64,000 nt of DNA from NCBI RefSeq assembly GCF_000237925.1, contig NC_031501.1, forward strand, positions 3,422,505 to 3,486,504, read 5' to 3'. Below, one piece after another: positions 23,697 through 38,600 of this stretch. Source of the stretch: Schistosoma mansoni (Eukaryota; Platyhelminthes; Trematoda; Strigeidida; Schistosomatidae). The notes under the pieces were generated by a model that worked only from the letters and a program-made list of their open reading frames with translations, was not told the DNA's origin and did not search any database. Position 1 is the stretch's first letter. Every line of letters begins with the position of its first letter. The translations under genes and the position numbers were made by a program.

Positions 23697-26600
23697 ATGA
23701 CCGATTCAAACCCAATGGAATACGACTGTGATTCAGATGATTGGCAAGAAGTTACACTGCCTGATTCACTTTCATCTGAAAAGTATACTTGTTTAATGTG
23801 TGAAAATCATTTTAACACAGCTCCACTATTTTTTCAACATCTTACCCTTCAACATGATTGGGTCAATTTTTTAGACGGTGAAGGCAAGAGTATTTTCAAT
23901 GATCAATATGATTGGATTCGATTTGTTAATTTTGTTCGCAAAACTGTAAGTTCGATAATGTTTTTGATATAACGGATGGTTTAAAACATTCTTCTTTCAG
24001 GTATATCACGATATAAGACTAGTGAAATCGAATCAGATTCAGGATTCACTACCCGAAATAGAGGTCAGATTATAGACATAACCACAAGCGGTCACTCTCA
24101 GTGAGTCCGGAGTGGAAATCAATGAGGCGAAGAGAAATCACATATTTAGTAGTCAATAAGACCACGTGCCTGTTTGTCCACGCTCGGTGTCAATCATATT
24201 TTACCTTCACCAGCATATATCAGTTTTGAGTAATAATAAGATGAAACACATATATCTTTTTGTTGGGGCGTTCCTGAAAATTTCTCGGAATAGACATGAT
24301 AGACTCAGGAAACATTAAGAAGCATTTTATCCAATCAGTGCTTGACTAGAAGTTTTGCTAGAAACATCTCGAAAGTGAAAAGTTACATGTAGAGTTTCTG
24401 ATTGGCTGATTACTACACCGCTACTATGTTTAGTAGCATTCCAGAATTTTCAGGAAAACCCAAGGACTTCTAAAATACTATAAAAACCCTATATTTTCTG
24501 TACATAAACGAATTTTTGTAGTAAAGTACTTCTCGTGTATTTTGCGGCTTTTCTCTCATGTTCAGGTTGCTGTGTGGTTTTAGCTTGGGGGTTACGAGAC
24601 TAGCTTAGGATCCGAATATAGCGTTCAATTAACAAGACTTATCACTTTTGTTGATAATAAATACCAGTATTTTGTATGAGTTGTTTATTAAAGCTGATAT
24701 TTACTTACCTGTTGGTGTCCGTAGTTGGGTATATGGTTTTCACTATGTAAGTGCGAATTTCTCCTGGTGGTAAGCCGCTAGAAGTAGTCAAAAAGTTTGT
24801 TTACCTGGGTAGTTGTGTGTACTGATGGTGGCGTGAGTGATGAGATCTGTCTACGCGTATTTGAAAATCAGGTCGGCTTATGCTTATCTTGGCTATCCTT
24901 GCTGTTGTGATGTTGGTCTGTCCATAAAAAACTGGGTTTACAATGCGTCAATGAAGGTTGGTTAGCCCGACATGATCAATTTCGTAATGACTAATTTCTT
25001 CTATATCTGACTCCAATAAATAATATCCCATTAACTGAGTATTTAACTCAGGCTAAATCTCCTTGTAGTATTATGAATTTACTCGAGATTATTCCAAAGC
25101 CAGAACACCAGTTGTAGAGATAGTTTATTGTTAATAATTAGTAAAAATCCTCAAGCACGCAGAAAAAAAGCACATAGGGAAACCAGTGATTTTGCGCTTT
25201 GAAAAATTCACATAATATTTATGTGTCAATCGATTGTGGATGAATTATTGATTTTCTGTGTTTACAACCAGTGGGAGAATAGGTAAAGGTTGATGTGCAG
25301 AAATGCATCCAATCATACTCACACATAATTTTATAAAGTGGATTAAATATCTACATTACAGCGAATAGACAAATAGTAAAATAGTTGAATGGGCTTACTA
25401 CAAAACCTGGCGTCTTCGAGTCGAGGATGTTAGGCAACTCTCTGCGTTTGATCATTGTTATCTCCAAAAGCTTGGCGACATTCAGTGGCAACACCATGTT
25501 AATAAGGGAGTGGTTTGGCAACATGTGTTCAGACAGTGAAAATATTCCAATTAGTGTCACCACTCTAAAACACTGGCTACGGTGGTTTGGTCATGTTTTA
25601 CGAATTTCCTCTCAGCTAATGCTGCGAGTGGTTGGAAAAAGTAGAGAGGTGGTCAGTTTATGACGTGGTGTCAGGGTGTGAAAGCAAGCTGTATAGGTTT
25701 AACATTTGTCGATCCTTCAAGACTCATTGGTTGAGTTCCTAAAGGTTATTCAAGTCAGTGGCTTAAGATGTAATGAGATGTTACACAAGTTAAAAGTGGG
25801 TGGAAACTCTCCCGTAATTTCTTGATACAATTTAGGAGAATTTCCCCTACTGAGATAAACCTTTTTAGATGTATTTTTATATAAACTGTATCTCATATAT
25901 ATGCTATTCTTGTTCACATATTTTATGTTTTCATTTGTACTTGTTTTCCCTCCGTTTCTTCACAATATTATCTCTTTGTTTTGTGTAGCGCACATTTCTT
26001 TTCTCTTGGTAGTACCCAGTTACGCCAGACTTTATGTGTATTATTAGATAATAGGGTACTTATGATATACTAAGCTCTCTTGATATACACACAACTTCTA
26101 ACAGTTTCTGTTGCATGTTGAATTCAGTGAATTGCGATCGATTTCGTGATTGATTAGTTAATTAACTAAATCTTTTCTTGTTATTTATTCATATCTTACT
26201 GGGTTTTTTCTCACTTGAATCAATTCTAAGGGTAATGTAGTGTAGCTTATAAAATTACTTACCACTTATTAACATCAATCATCTTCAGTTGTTTTAGATT
26301 GTAAAAAGGAATAACTTGTACGCATTTATGCATATTTTAGAAACCAGTGGATTTACGTCAAGCATTTTATGATATGGTTTGGAAAACGGACTCCTTAGAT
26401 CTACTCTATCCAGTTCTGCCGGATGATGAAGTTCTATCAATTGGTAAGTGTTTTCTTCGGGTGTTTTTGTTTTGGAAAAAAGTTGTCAGGGATACATTAT
26501 ATCCAAAAATACAGACGTACGAAAGAGAAAATCAGTTTTCATTTCACATATCTATCGACTTAAGGTTCTATATATATATGCAACAAAAATTTATGATCAG

Positions 26601-29600
26601 TATGGGGTTTTGTGGAGATTATAGAATTTTCATAGTTTTAATTCACAGACTGATCTTAGTTAGACCACTATTGAAAACCTTGAAGCAATGAACAGCGGTT
26701 TCGTTCCAGTATATGATCCCTTACATGTTTTCAATTGCGATCCAATTAGAATCAGTTTGTGATCTAAAATCATGGAAAGATGCATTAGTCCGAATTACCA
26801 TACTTCAAATCATGCATACAGAGGAGATTACCAAAATAAAAGGCGAACTAGCAAGTGGTATCCATAATACGATGGACAGCTTGGATTCAACTAGACGATT
26901 TGCAATTCGCGGATCATCTAGCCCTTCTATCCCATACACATGAACAAATGCAGGTCAATACAACCAGTGTAGCAGAAGCCTCTGCAGCAGTAGACCTCAA
27001 CATACACAAAGGAAAAAACAAGATCTTGAAGTACAACACAGAAAACACCAAACCGATCACACTTGGTACAGAAGCTCTGGAAGATGTGGAAACTTTCACT
27101 TACCTTGATAGCATCGTCGATAAAGAAGAAGGATCAGGTGCAGACGTAAAGGGAAAGATTTGCAAAACAAGGAACACATTCCTCTAGTTGAAGAACATAC
27201 GGAACTCAGAACAACTGCCAACCAACATCAAAGTGAGAATCTTCAATACGACCGTCAAGACAGTTCTATTATACGAAGCTCAAACATGGAAAACTACCAC
27301 AACCGTCGTTAAAAATGCATAAGTATTGATAAAAAAATGTCTACGCAATATACTGAATGTCCGTTGACCGGGTACCATCAGAAACAGCCTACTGTGGAAG
27401 AGAACAGACCAGCTTCCAACTCAAGAGGAAGTTAAAAAGAGACGTTGAAAGTGGATAAAACACACATTGTGGAAATCATCAAACTGCATCACGAGACAAG
27501 CTCTAACTTGGAATCCTGAAGGGTAAAGGAAAAGAAGAAGTCCAAAAACACACTGCGACGAGGATTGGAAGCAGATATGAAACGAATGAATAGCAACTGG
27601 AAAGGATTGCTCAAAACAGAATTGGATGGTGAATGCTAGTGATTGGCCTATTCTCCTCCATGAGGGGTAACGGGCATAAGTAAATAAGTATCCATAATTG
27701 TATAAATAACTGAACATAGGAGATGCAGTTGAGAAGTAAGTAATGAATTATCCACGGAAAATTGGGGAAAAAATCAATGCAGCTATGCATCACTATGACC
27801 AGTTGTGAACCAATGTCACTTTTGCGTAATTCACTAACTATAGTCAGTTGATGGGATAGATTTAGCTCTTTAACTTTCATACTTTGTGACGGCTAATAAT
27901 TCTACTACCACCACTAAGCAGTAGTAGTTCGGACCAAAGTAGTTGAACTATTAAAAAAACTGAAGTCGATATTTTGCAAAAAAAAACATTTTCCGACCAA
28001 TACTAACAGTTACACAAATATTAAGTCATCAAATTTTCGTATTTTAACTTCTTTTTCCCTGATTACAATTAGTAGTTTCCTACTCTTCCTCTTATTTTCA
28101 TAATATGTACATAATTCTGGTGTGGATTGAGGACTTACTGGTTAAAACTGTCGAATTTCAGCCTATTAAGTTGATGGTTCAAACTCTCTGCGCCCCAACC
28201 ACTTAGATTTGGGTAATTTTTTGGTAGTAATGTCAGTCACTAGTCTTCATGCATAATATGTGGCTTGAAACCAAGTATATACATCTAATGAGTTAATGAT
28301 TCTGTTACTATTCAGCTGATTCTTTTCTATCATACCCTCTCCACCTCAGATATTGAATCCTATTTATTGGATAATCAACGAAGTAATCAGTCACCTGGGA
28401 TAGTTGTACATGAAAAGTCAACTAATCAACAACCTGTATCACAAGAAATGTCACGTATCATGGCAGAAAATAAATCGTTACGTACGCAGTTAAATAATTG
28501 CAAGTAAATTATTGTTATGTTTGTTGAATAAAAACTCGATTAGTTAACTTAATTCGTGTTGGTTTCGGATTATCTCGTTGTTGATATTCCTGATTGAAAT
28601 CTGATCAGTTTTGGTTGGGATATGTGCATCCTGTGCAGGATTACCTTGATTCTTTACAAATTATGATACAAGTTTACATACAACTAGTGGAAAGTGGCTG
28701 GCAGTGAAATCGAAGACTCGGGTTTCATCGTTTTTGGGACCCATCTTTAGCTAGCAGTATCTGCATCATAGAGTTGATATTCACTTTGAGGTTTTAACTC
28801 AGTAGCTAAGTGGATAATTCGTTGCCGGTTGAAGCAAACGGTACTATGTTTGACTCCCAGAGTAAATATTAACTCTGAGGTTCAGGTACATCCAGCTACA
28901 GACGAGTCCGAAATAGGATGAAACTCATGTTTTGGATTCCACCGCTATCCACTTTACATTTATTTTAAAATTAGACCAGTTAATTTAATTCTACATTTAA
29001 ATTATTTATTTATTTATTTGAACACATAAATATTGGTACAAGGGGGCACCAAATACATATACGTCACATAAATCTTATTTGATTTGCGTGAGGGCTGATA
29101 CTACCCGGGTGCCCAAACCGAAGCAGGTGGTTTTCTTCGGGAGCCACACCCGGAGCCTTTGACCGAAAGATCTGATCCACAAGGCAGTGGAGCATCGTAA
29201 GGAGATACAGTCCCATGGTAGCCGGTGACCAGCTATTGATTCATACGGCATTTGTTCCTTCAGGATACTGAAGCCAGCCCAAGTGCACCATTGGTTTGGA
29301 ATGAGGATTTTCCAACTCCCCTAGGTGAACTTTTCGTGTCTACCAACCCGGTTAAAGCGCCAGACATTCGCTTTTCGTCCTCTCAATTTCGTAAACAACA
29401 CCCCCGCCACGAGAAGGCAGTGAGTAGGACTTCCCTGACAGAGGCTACATATTCGCGTGGCCATATGAGAGCATTTGGAGAGGGAGGGCGGACTCCCCCA
29501 CTCTCGACCGTACCAGGGCGTTTGTGGGCCATAAATAAATAATTGGTCATAAGAGGAAATTATAATTTTTTTCACTTACTGACGGGAATGTGTTGTAAGG

Positions 29601-32600
29601 GTGCAACATTGAGACCGGTTGTATGGAATATCGTTCACTTCTCCTATTGTAACTAATTATTATCAGATGTATAACCTATTTCCACCGGGGTCCAATTGCT
29701 TAATAAGTAGCTTTATATTGACATCTTTGTGTTGTGTATTAGGAATTAGTCTACAGAAAAAAATCCTGAACTTGTGTTTCATACTAGTAGATACTTGGTA
29801 GGACATAATACAGTATTATAATATATGTACGTAGTAGCAACCCAAATAAATACAATCAGTAGCAGTGGATTATGGTTAAGCAATATCGTGACTAAAGTTA
29901 GAAATGTAAGTTATTAGGTACCAACTCACTAGTCTAAGGGTTATACACACCACAACTCTTGAGGATCCTGTGTTTGATCTTCGATAGCGTTATGGATGAA
30001 CATTGGCAAGGAGTCTCACACTAAAATGGCAGATGCGTAGAATTCACCTAGGGGAGTTAGAAAACCGTGATTCCAAACCAATGGTGCATATGGGCTCCAT
30101 GATCGTGAGGGGAAAAATGGCGTGTGAACCTATTCTTGGTCACTGGTTAACGTAGGACCACATCTTTCAACGTTGCTCCACTGATTTATGGATTAGACCT
30201 TTGGGTCAACGTCTCCGAGAGTGGCTCTCTGACAAAACCACATGCTTGGGTTCAAGCACCCAGTCAGTATCCCATACCTCCCACAAATTCCGTGTGGCGC
30301 ATATATATTTTAATGCTTTTTTGTATCGATGTTTGTGCATTTAAATAAATAAATGAGGATGAAGTAGAGTTGCTCAATGCTTCCTTGTTTTGCACTGATT
30401 ATCTAACCAAAATTAGTCCTTATTATGAAACTTAAAATTCAACAATATCCACTATAATTCATAAGGAATTTCATCTGTTTATTAGAGTTTGACACTCAGT
30501 CAATGGAATACAGGACGCGTATTTAGCCCTGTTTGGGACCCATCTGCTGGATATACCTACATTCCAGTGTTGACGTTCACTTTAAGACTCGAGCCTAGTG
30601 TCTGTCATTTTAAACGCGCTACGAGTTGCCCATCGAACTGCGAAGTTAAGATAACCATTAACTTGTGCAACAGGTATAAATTATTTTGTAAGGGTTTGTA
30701 TTTTTCCATCCTCTAGTCAAATACATTTGGCTGACGAGTCTCAAATGGGACTAAATGCATGTCTCGTATTTCATTGCTACCCACTATTTGATTTAACTAA
30801 AAAACTTTTCACTATATGGTGTTGTTATTATTGTGGTCTTCTTTTGTACGCTTATTTGTGAGTGGTCAATGCTAATGATCTTTCTCATCCTCGTTTTATA
30901 TTACTAGACGTTTACTTTCAACTATGTCTGCCCAATCAGTTCGAAGAAAATCACCGTGTGATCAATCGTCTAATTATGACTTGGACATGGAACCGAATGA
31001 TTCTTCATATTTTGGATCTTATGGTCATTTTGAAATACACGGTGAAATGATAAGTAAGTTAATCATAACAATAGCTTTGTAATGTTTTTTTCCCTAAGGG
31101 ATTTAAAGCTAATTGATCCTAATCACCGTAAGATTTAGCGTGAATAAGTTCATCGTCCTACAATAATTCATATCAGCACAATAAGAAGAAAATTTAACAC
31201 GACGAAATGCAAATTAATGAAGTATCACACATAATAGAAAGCACTGAGCATAGCGATGTTCAAATGACGAGCTTTAATAAGATGAAATTCGAGTTTTGGA
31301 TCCCATTACTAATCAATTTCGCGCCATATCACTCTAGGCTCTCACTTGAATTGTCAATTACGATTATTGCACTAAATCATTTTAGCCTAGAGATTTGTAT
31401 TTTTCATCACAATAGATTTTCAACATTCAGTAACTTCAATTGATACTTTTTGATCCAGATGTTGCTAACTTTATTCCCATCTAATATGTATGCTGGTTGA
31501 CATTAAAAATCCACATCGATAGTGTCTGTTATAACATGTGTTACGTGTGTGCAGATATCTCAAGATTATAAAATGCTTTGTAAGTTGTTTAAACAAATAT
31601 AAGTAGTTTGAAACTAAATGTAAGGGATGATGGATGCTTGGAGATTTCGTGGTGGTTTGGACTTGTTGGCGAGGCGTACTTGAAAATTTTGAAGGAAATA
31701 ATGATCCCTGTGGGATTTAAAGTCACTTCACCCAGCTACACCGTCTACGACGTTACCACTAAGTTATCCCGATCATAACCCACCTTTTATTTGACTGAAA
31801 TACTATGTAACTGACATTGTCGTACTGTTTGGATTCGGTGGCTAATAATATAGACACCTGACTACTGATACCGAGCTAATTCCAAGATTAGGATTAGACT
31901 CGTTGAAACCCAAGTTCTTCAACTATTTTCAGGTTACATCCCAATTTAGTATTAACGCTCCCATAAGTTGATTTCTCACACTGTCAAAGGTTTGGCGGTG
32001 GTTATCACTTTACAGTTTTCTACATCGTAAAAGAGTACTTCCCAAAGGACCTGAAAAGGAAACTGAGTTAGTGGTGGTCTTGATGGCTTATGAGCATGAC
32101 CACAGAAAAAAAGGCAACACACTAAGGCTGTTAGCATATGGCCTTTTACGAGTACCTCTTATTGTGTTTGCTTCATACGCTTCAAACCTTACCATTAGTA
32201 AAAGAAATTTCTGCTGGATGGGAGTAAAGTAAGGTTATATATTTAGGACTGACATTTCTAACCTAATCCTTCCTTTGTAATAAATGAGCAACACTACAGA
32301 TTCCGATTATCTTAACGGAAATAACTTACGATTATTAAAATCCTATACAGCTGGCAGTACAACTTCTCCTTAGGACCCCATATTTATTAGATCCAGTTTT
32401 ACTGCTCTCCAACTGACCTCGTGGTTTATCGAAGACTGAAGGATCCAGTATTCCAGTCAATGTATACCTCTTCTAGATTATCATGATATGCATGAGTGAT
32501 CACCGTATAAAACTAACAGTTACAACAGAACAATACAGTTTTGTTACACTGACTCGTTAGTTAATTTCAGAACATTTTCAAAAATTGAAATACGTCGAGT

Positions 32601-35600
32601 ATAATTGAAGTATCAGGCATTTCTTTCTTTTCACTATGCTAAGCGTAATAAAAGTAATATGTCCAATCCTTATTATGGAAATGTATATGTCGATAACACT
32701 TGTCTTATGCTAAAATCTATTTTTTTGACATTAGTTCAAACGGTCACTATATTATAACAAATTTTTATGTCTAAACTTACTCACCAGACACTTGGACAGT
32801 ATGAGCCACATTCTATGTATGGGAACTAGTGATATGATCACTCGGTTGCTCAAACCGTAGTAGGTGGAAGCGGGACTCGTACCGGTAACTTGGCGGGTGA
32901 AAGTTGAACACCATCAAACCACCACTTCACTATTCCATCTGTTAAATTTTAAAACAGGTTGATAAATATCATTAATTCTCAGGTAGAGGAATAATAACGT
33001 CGTAATCGGTGTTTATTAAGGTGTTATGTCCTACAAGCAACCAATACGTAGCAAGGACGAGGAAGACTGATACTCTATGCCTGATAGTTCACCCAGTACT
33101 AACTAGCCCCAATTAGAGAAAAGATGAACTCAAGACCAGTGTTTAACAGTCCAAGATCGTTACTATATTTCAGAAAGTCATTTATGTGCATACAAGACCA
33201 GACCACACAGCAGAACAATTTGAATAAAAGTATTAACATGGAATAACGACATTAATAATGGGGAAACGGAATACTGGATACACAATTAGTCGGTTCTAGT
33301 TTATGGTTGGAATATGCTATAACAACAATTTAAGGTTCAAATAAAAGCTAAATGTCTGTAAATTTTGCCGATCTTTTACTTATCTTTTGGCGAATTACAG
33401 GCCATCCGTTATTATGTTTTGCATTCTGCACTAAAAACCTAGTAACCTTTATGTTTGATGTGATCGGCTGGCTAAAGGTTGTCCATATAGTTTTCTCCTC
33501 CCTCCCGTCTTTTCTATCAGCGTGTGGATTTCTAACGTTGAAATGTTGGTACGTGTTGTGTGTGTTGGATATCCGGTATATCCAATTCGTATTCATCCTC
33601 TTTGGTATTAGTAGAATAATCCTCAGTTATTCGTTAGTTAAATTTACCGTAAATCGTTCAGGAACCCCAATGCGTAATCGTTTTTTGAAGCCAAGACTTA
33701 ATAGTCCTACATTTTTTTAATTGTGCGAATTTGTTGCTAAATCGATTTTTTTTCTCATATCTATATAGATGATCGTGTACGTACTGAATCTTATGTGAAT
33801 TTCATCTTGTCTAATGCCGAAAAATATTTTAAGCATAAAATTATTTTGGATGTTGGCTCTGGTTCAGGTATCCTGTCGATTATCGCTGCACAAGCCGGTG
33901 CTTCACATGTTTACGGTGTAGAAGCTGCTGACGAGATCTATGCAGCTTCACATGAAACTTTAAGGTATGCATATTGAATTATATGTTTATGTTGTTTGGG
34001 CGAGAGGAAACAGTTATTGATTTTTTTCTCGGGCTAGTATATAGTCTGACAGGTATTTTGTGTCATCCATATATTTCCCTACCCCTTGTACTTATTTGAT
34101 TGTCGGTTGTTGGGTAATAAATATATAGTGAACGAGAAACCAGGTAGAAAAGGCCAATCTATTGTTTAATGCTTAATCACACATCAAATACATCATTTGC
34201 AAATCTTTGAATTGTCTCTTGCATGTTTCATTGTTCCTTTATTCTTGTTGTTATCTTGATTGCTTTCAGTTTCTTTCTCTCTTTTCATTTCAATCTTCTC
34301 AACCTTGTCCTCGCAGACATTCCACCGTCGACTGGTTTTACATACTAATATCTGTCAACATAACTAGCGTACACCGCACATGTACTAGTCAGGCGAGTCA
34401 CGTGTCATTGATTTGAGTTCTGTTGAAGCTGTGTGGAATAGTGCTGGCTAGGTATCTTGTATAGCGTGAGTGAATTGTTTACACAGATAAATTGTTCATT
34501 GTTCATCCTAAGCATTTTTGTGTCCTATTGGTGTAAAGGAGAAATACGAGCATTAATTTGGTACGATACGTCCATCAGTATTTCAATTGTCTATTCTTTA
34601 GAATTAGTTTTAATTTTTGTATGATTATATATATCTTCTATACCACGGGGAACCATGTTTCTTGTCCGAAAATTAGGTCAGAGGTTCCATCACCAACAAC
34701 AAAAGACGGGAACATCTCACAGCAGCAACAAATATATTTTCTTTTGTCAGAGCGTTCTGCCACACGATTGAACCACACAGCTAAGAGAATGGAATGTCAG
34801 CAACACTCAGGATTACTGAACAACTATCTTTTCTTTTTATCTTGACGATTTCAAGTTAGGGCTTGCTTCGCGTTATACAGTTTGATTTCCTCATTGTCCA
34901 CCTACATCGTCTTTTCTTGATTTCCTCTTTCGTTGGAATTTGTTTTGTTTTCTCGTATAGCCAGTAATTTCTTATGGTCTCTGGCCAATCGATCTGTAGC
35001 CTCTTGTGGTGGTTGTAGTAGTTCTCCAAGTTTCAACATTGTACAGTAGAACTGTTTCAACGTTTGTTTTGGAAATTCTAACTTTGCTCTTGGTAGTTCA
35101 ATTGAGTTCCAGATATTCTTCCGTCGTAGTAATATTGGCCTTGCTTTGTCAATATGTGCCTTCACATCTTCATCACATTTCCCTTGTTTACCACTGATGT
35201 TGTCCAGGTACGTAAAAGCTCTCTCTTCCAGAGCTTCGCTATCAAGCGCGATTTAGTTTCTACTTGCTATGTTGCATTTCAGGATTTTGCTTTTTACGTT
35301 GTGAATGTTAAGTTTCATGGCTGCAGTCTGCTGCCACACTCACTGACTGTAATTTTTAAAGGCTAAACCACCCAGCTGCGTGGCTCAGTGGTTGAGGAGT
35401 TTGACTTCCAGCCACTAAGACTCAGATTTGAACCCCTCTCCACTCATTGTAATTTGGGCAACTAGGGAGTATCACTATTCCTCACACTTATTAATCCACC
35501 AGGGGTCTTGGTACCTACTTGTAAGTAGTTGTGCCTTATTATCAAGATGTCCTGTTCAGTTTCTAAAGACCACAGCTGACTTTCGAATCTCTCAAAAACC

Positions 35601-38600
35601 AATCTAAAATAACCTTCCTATGGGGGTATATTTATAGTTGTGTTTCTAAGACAAATCGAGTACAGAATACGTGCACAGCATAGGTTTTTGGCAATTCGTA
35701 AATTCAAGCTTGATCCTTGTGTGTTTATGTTTTTTCTTCCGACATTCCTTAAGCCGTTGTTAACAATCACGAATTCCTTTTTAGTTCGTTTCTTAATACG
35801 GTAATGTTTTTGTCCCTACTTACAAACATTTTTCCAAATATACTTAAATGCGTATATATTATTTGTTCGTCCAGGGAAATCCTCTTTGGCATCGGAACTA
35901 AGTTTTCTACTGAGGCTCTGATTGTAAGAAAATAGCTGTGAGATTAAGCAAGAGGATACGAGGAGATTCACCTGTTTTCATTGTTCGAGGAAGCCTCAAT
36001 TCGGAGTATTCGGTTGTTTTATCAATCTCTGTCAGTATTGTAGTGTTTTCCCATATATATATATATATATATTACCTTGTTGCATATTTTACGACCACAC
36101 TTTCTGTTTTTTTTTCAGTTCAAATTAGTAAGACGAAAACAGCTTTTGCTGTACATTAAATCCATCGTAGTACTTAATTTCTTCCAGCTGTTAACTCTAA
36201 CTTTGTCATGTAATTCAGACATCTTTCTAATTGACGATGACATTAGGTTATAATCATGTTATTCATCTCAGATTGAGGGAAGTTCATCAGTTCAGAACTT
36301 TGAATCCTTACTATAGTTTCTTGTGCTCAATACAAGTCCTAGAGTTTCACTGTTCAATTCCGTATATGTATGTTAGCGTGGAGGATTGTTGGTCCATACT
36401 GTGGATGAGACTTAAATTAAGTTGAGGTAACTGTTCAGTACTTAGTTTCTATTGGGTTTTTCAACAGTTATTTAGCTCCTCTGTGTCACAGAAACTATCT
36501 TCAAAATACTCTGAATATTGGTCTAACATTTGGATTGAGCCTTGTTGGTAGATGGACACTACCTGGCTGAAGTCCTTGCAATTATCTTCTTAACCAATGG
36601 TTAGAGACATTCAATAGTATAGCTCATAATTAGCCGCATTAGCCCCAGGTACATTCACCCTTTATCCTTCCTTACATCTTCAGTTTTGGAAAATCATCTT
36701 ATACCTCTTCATTGTCTCCTCTTATTCATTCTTTCTTGAGTCATATTGTCTGCAATTAGTCCCTAATACTGCTACTACTCTCACTAACACTATTATTATT
36801 ATTACTAATACTACTCTGGCATCTGTCTTTATTGTTTCATCTCGTCGTGATATGGTGTAGCATGTTTTAATTTGATGGACAGATATGGCAGGTTCTATGT
36901 TGCTTATGACTTACTGACTGAATGAAATGTTATAGACCAAATATTTTTCGTAATTTGTGAGATTAATTTTTATATTTTCCAAATGAATCTATTATCATTA
37001 TTGCTATTAGATTCATTCTTACACATATTTCTTTTTGCATTGTTTTCCTCGCCCCATCGTCGCCGCAAAACTATGACAGAGTGAACAATTTACTAGAACG
37101 TGTTACTTTTATTCATGGTCAAGCGGAATCTGTTGAATTACCAGTTAAAAAGGTAGGTCATTGATGTAATTTGTTCCTGCCTTCCCTATAAATAGTTTAA
37201 AATTATCCTATGTTTTTTTAGGGGGAATAAATGAAATTTTCTCTCAAAAAATGTGTTATTTATATATTTAAACACATAAACATTGGTACAAAGAGGCACC
37301 AAATATACATGCTTCACACTTCATCATTCGATATGTGAGTGCTGGAGTACTGCCCGTGTGCCCAAATCGAAAAAGGTGTTTTTCTTAGGAAGCCACTACC
37401 TCAGCCTTTGATCTAGGGGTCTAATCCATAAGGCAGTGTCGCAAGGTCAGGAGATGCAGTCCTATGGTAGCCAGTAACCAACAATAGGTTCACACGCCAT
37501 TTTTCCCCTCACGATCGTGGAGCCCATGTGCACCATTGGTTTGGAACCAGAGTTTTCTAACTCCACTAAGTGGATCCTCCATATCCGGACATTCACTTTT
37601 TATTCCTTCAATTTCGTAAACAAGAACCCCGTCGTGAGAAGTACGATGATTAAACATTTGGAAGACTGGTCTCGTCTTCTAACACTCTTGATAACACAGG
37701 AGAATATGATGCCCTCTAGGGTACAGACACTACCACTTTGAGCTATTGATTTCGAGAACTTTTCATTAACCTTCAGTGAATTTAGGAAAAATAAGTCAGC
37801 TCTTGAATAGTATATTGCCGAATAAGACCATTTAGACGACAAGCAGCTATTATGTATATAAATATACGTATCGATATGATTGATATGAAACTAACTTCTG
37901 TAAGGTGACTTCATTTGATCACCAATCATTGAATCCAGTAAAGATGAAAACGCCTTACACAAAATAGTACTAGTGATCTTCGCTTTACTGGTTGCAATCT
38001 GATGCTAGTTGATCCACATTATTTCTTTTTTTTCTCAACACCTATCCAATACCAGAAGGGCTAATTATTTTGCTTTTCATAATGATGTAAACAATAAATA
38101 TGTATTGTTTTCCAATCACCAATCTACTGTCTGAATAATTTGCTACAATCGCTTGCACTCATAGTTCTCTCAAGGTATTTCATGTTGAAATATTTGTAAT
38201 AAAATGACTACAGAGTTAGATTGTCTGATTTCTGAAATTTTCAGGTGTGTTTTCAACGGTTGTGCAAAACATAGACATGTGTATTACCATAAATATGAAG
38301 TACTTTGAACAGGTTAACGTTAATGAACTGTACAATACGTAAAATGAGGTTTTTATAACTTCAGTTGTTATATCTTGTGACCGAGTGGATGCCTTGTTGA
38401 CGTATGACGTGATAAGACCGCCAATCAGAGCAGCGAATTATCGATTGGAACAGTGACACACGAAAACTGTACGAGCAGTCTAGAGTACGTATCGGTCCTG
38501 CTTTCTGCCTAGCCCAGTCAGTTAAGTCCAGAACACCAATAACAGCCTCTGTGGTATGAATCCTTGTATTTCAAACATACTGAATTTATATACCAAACAG

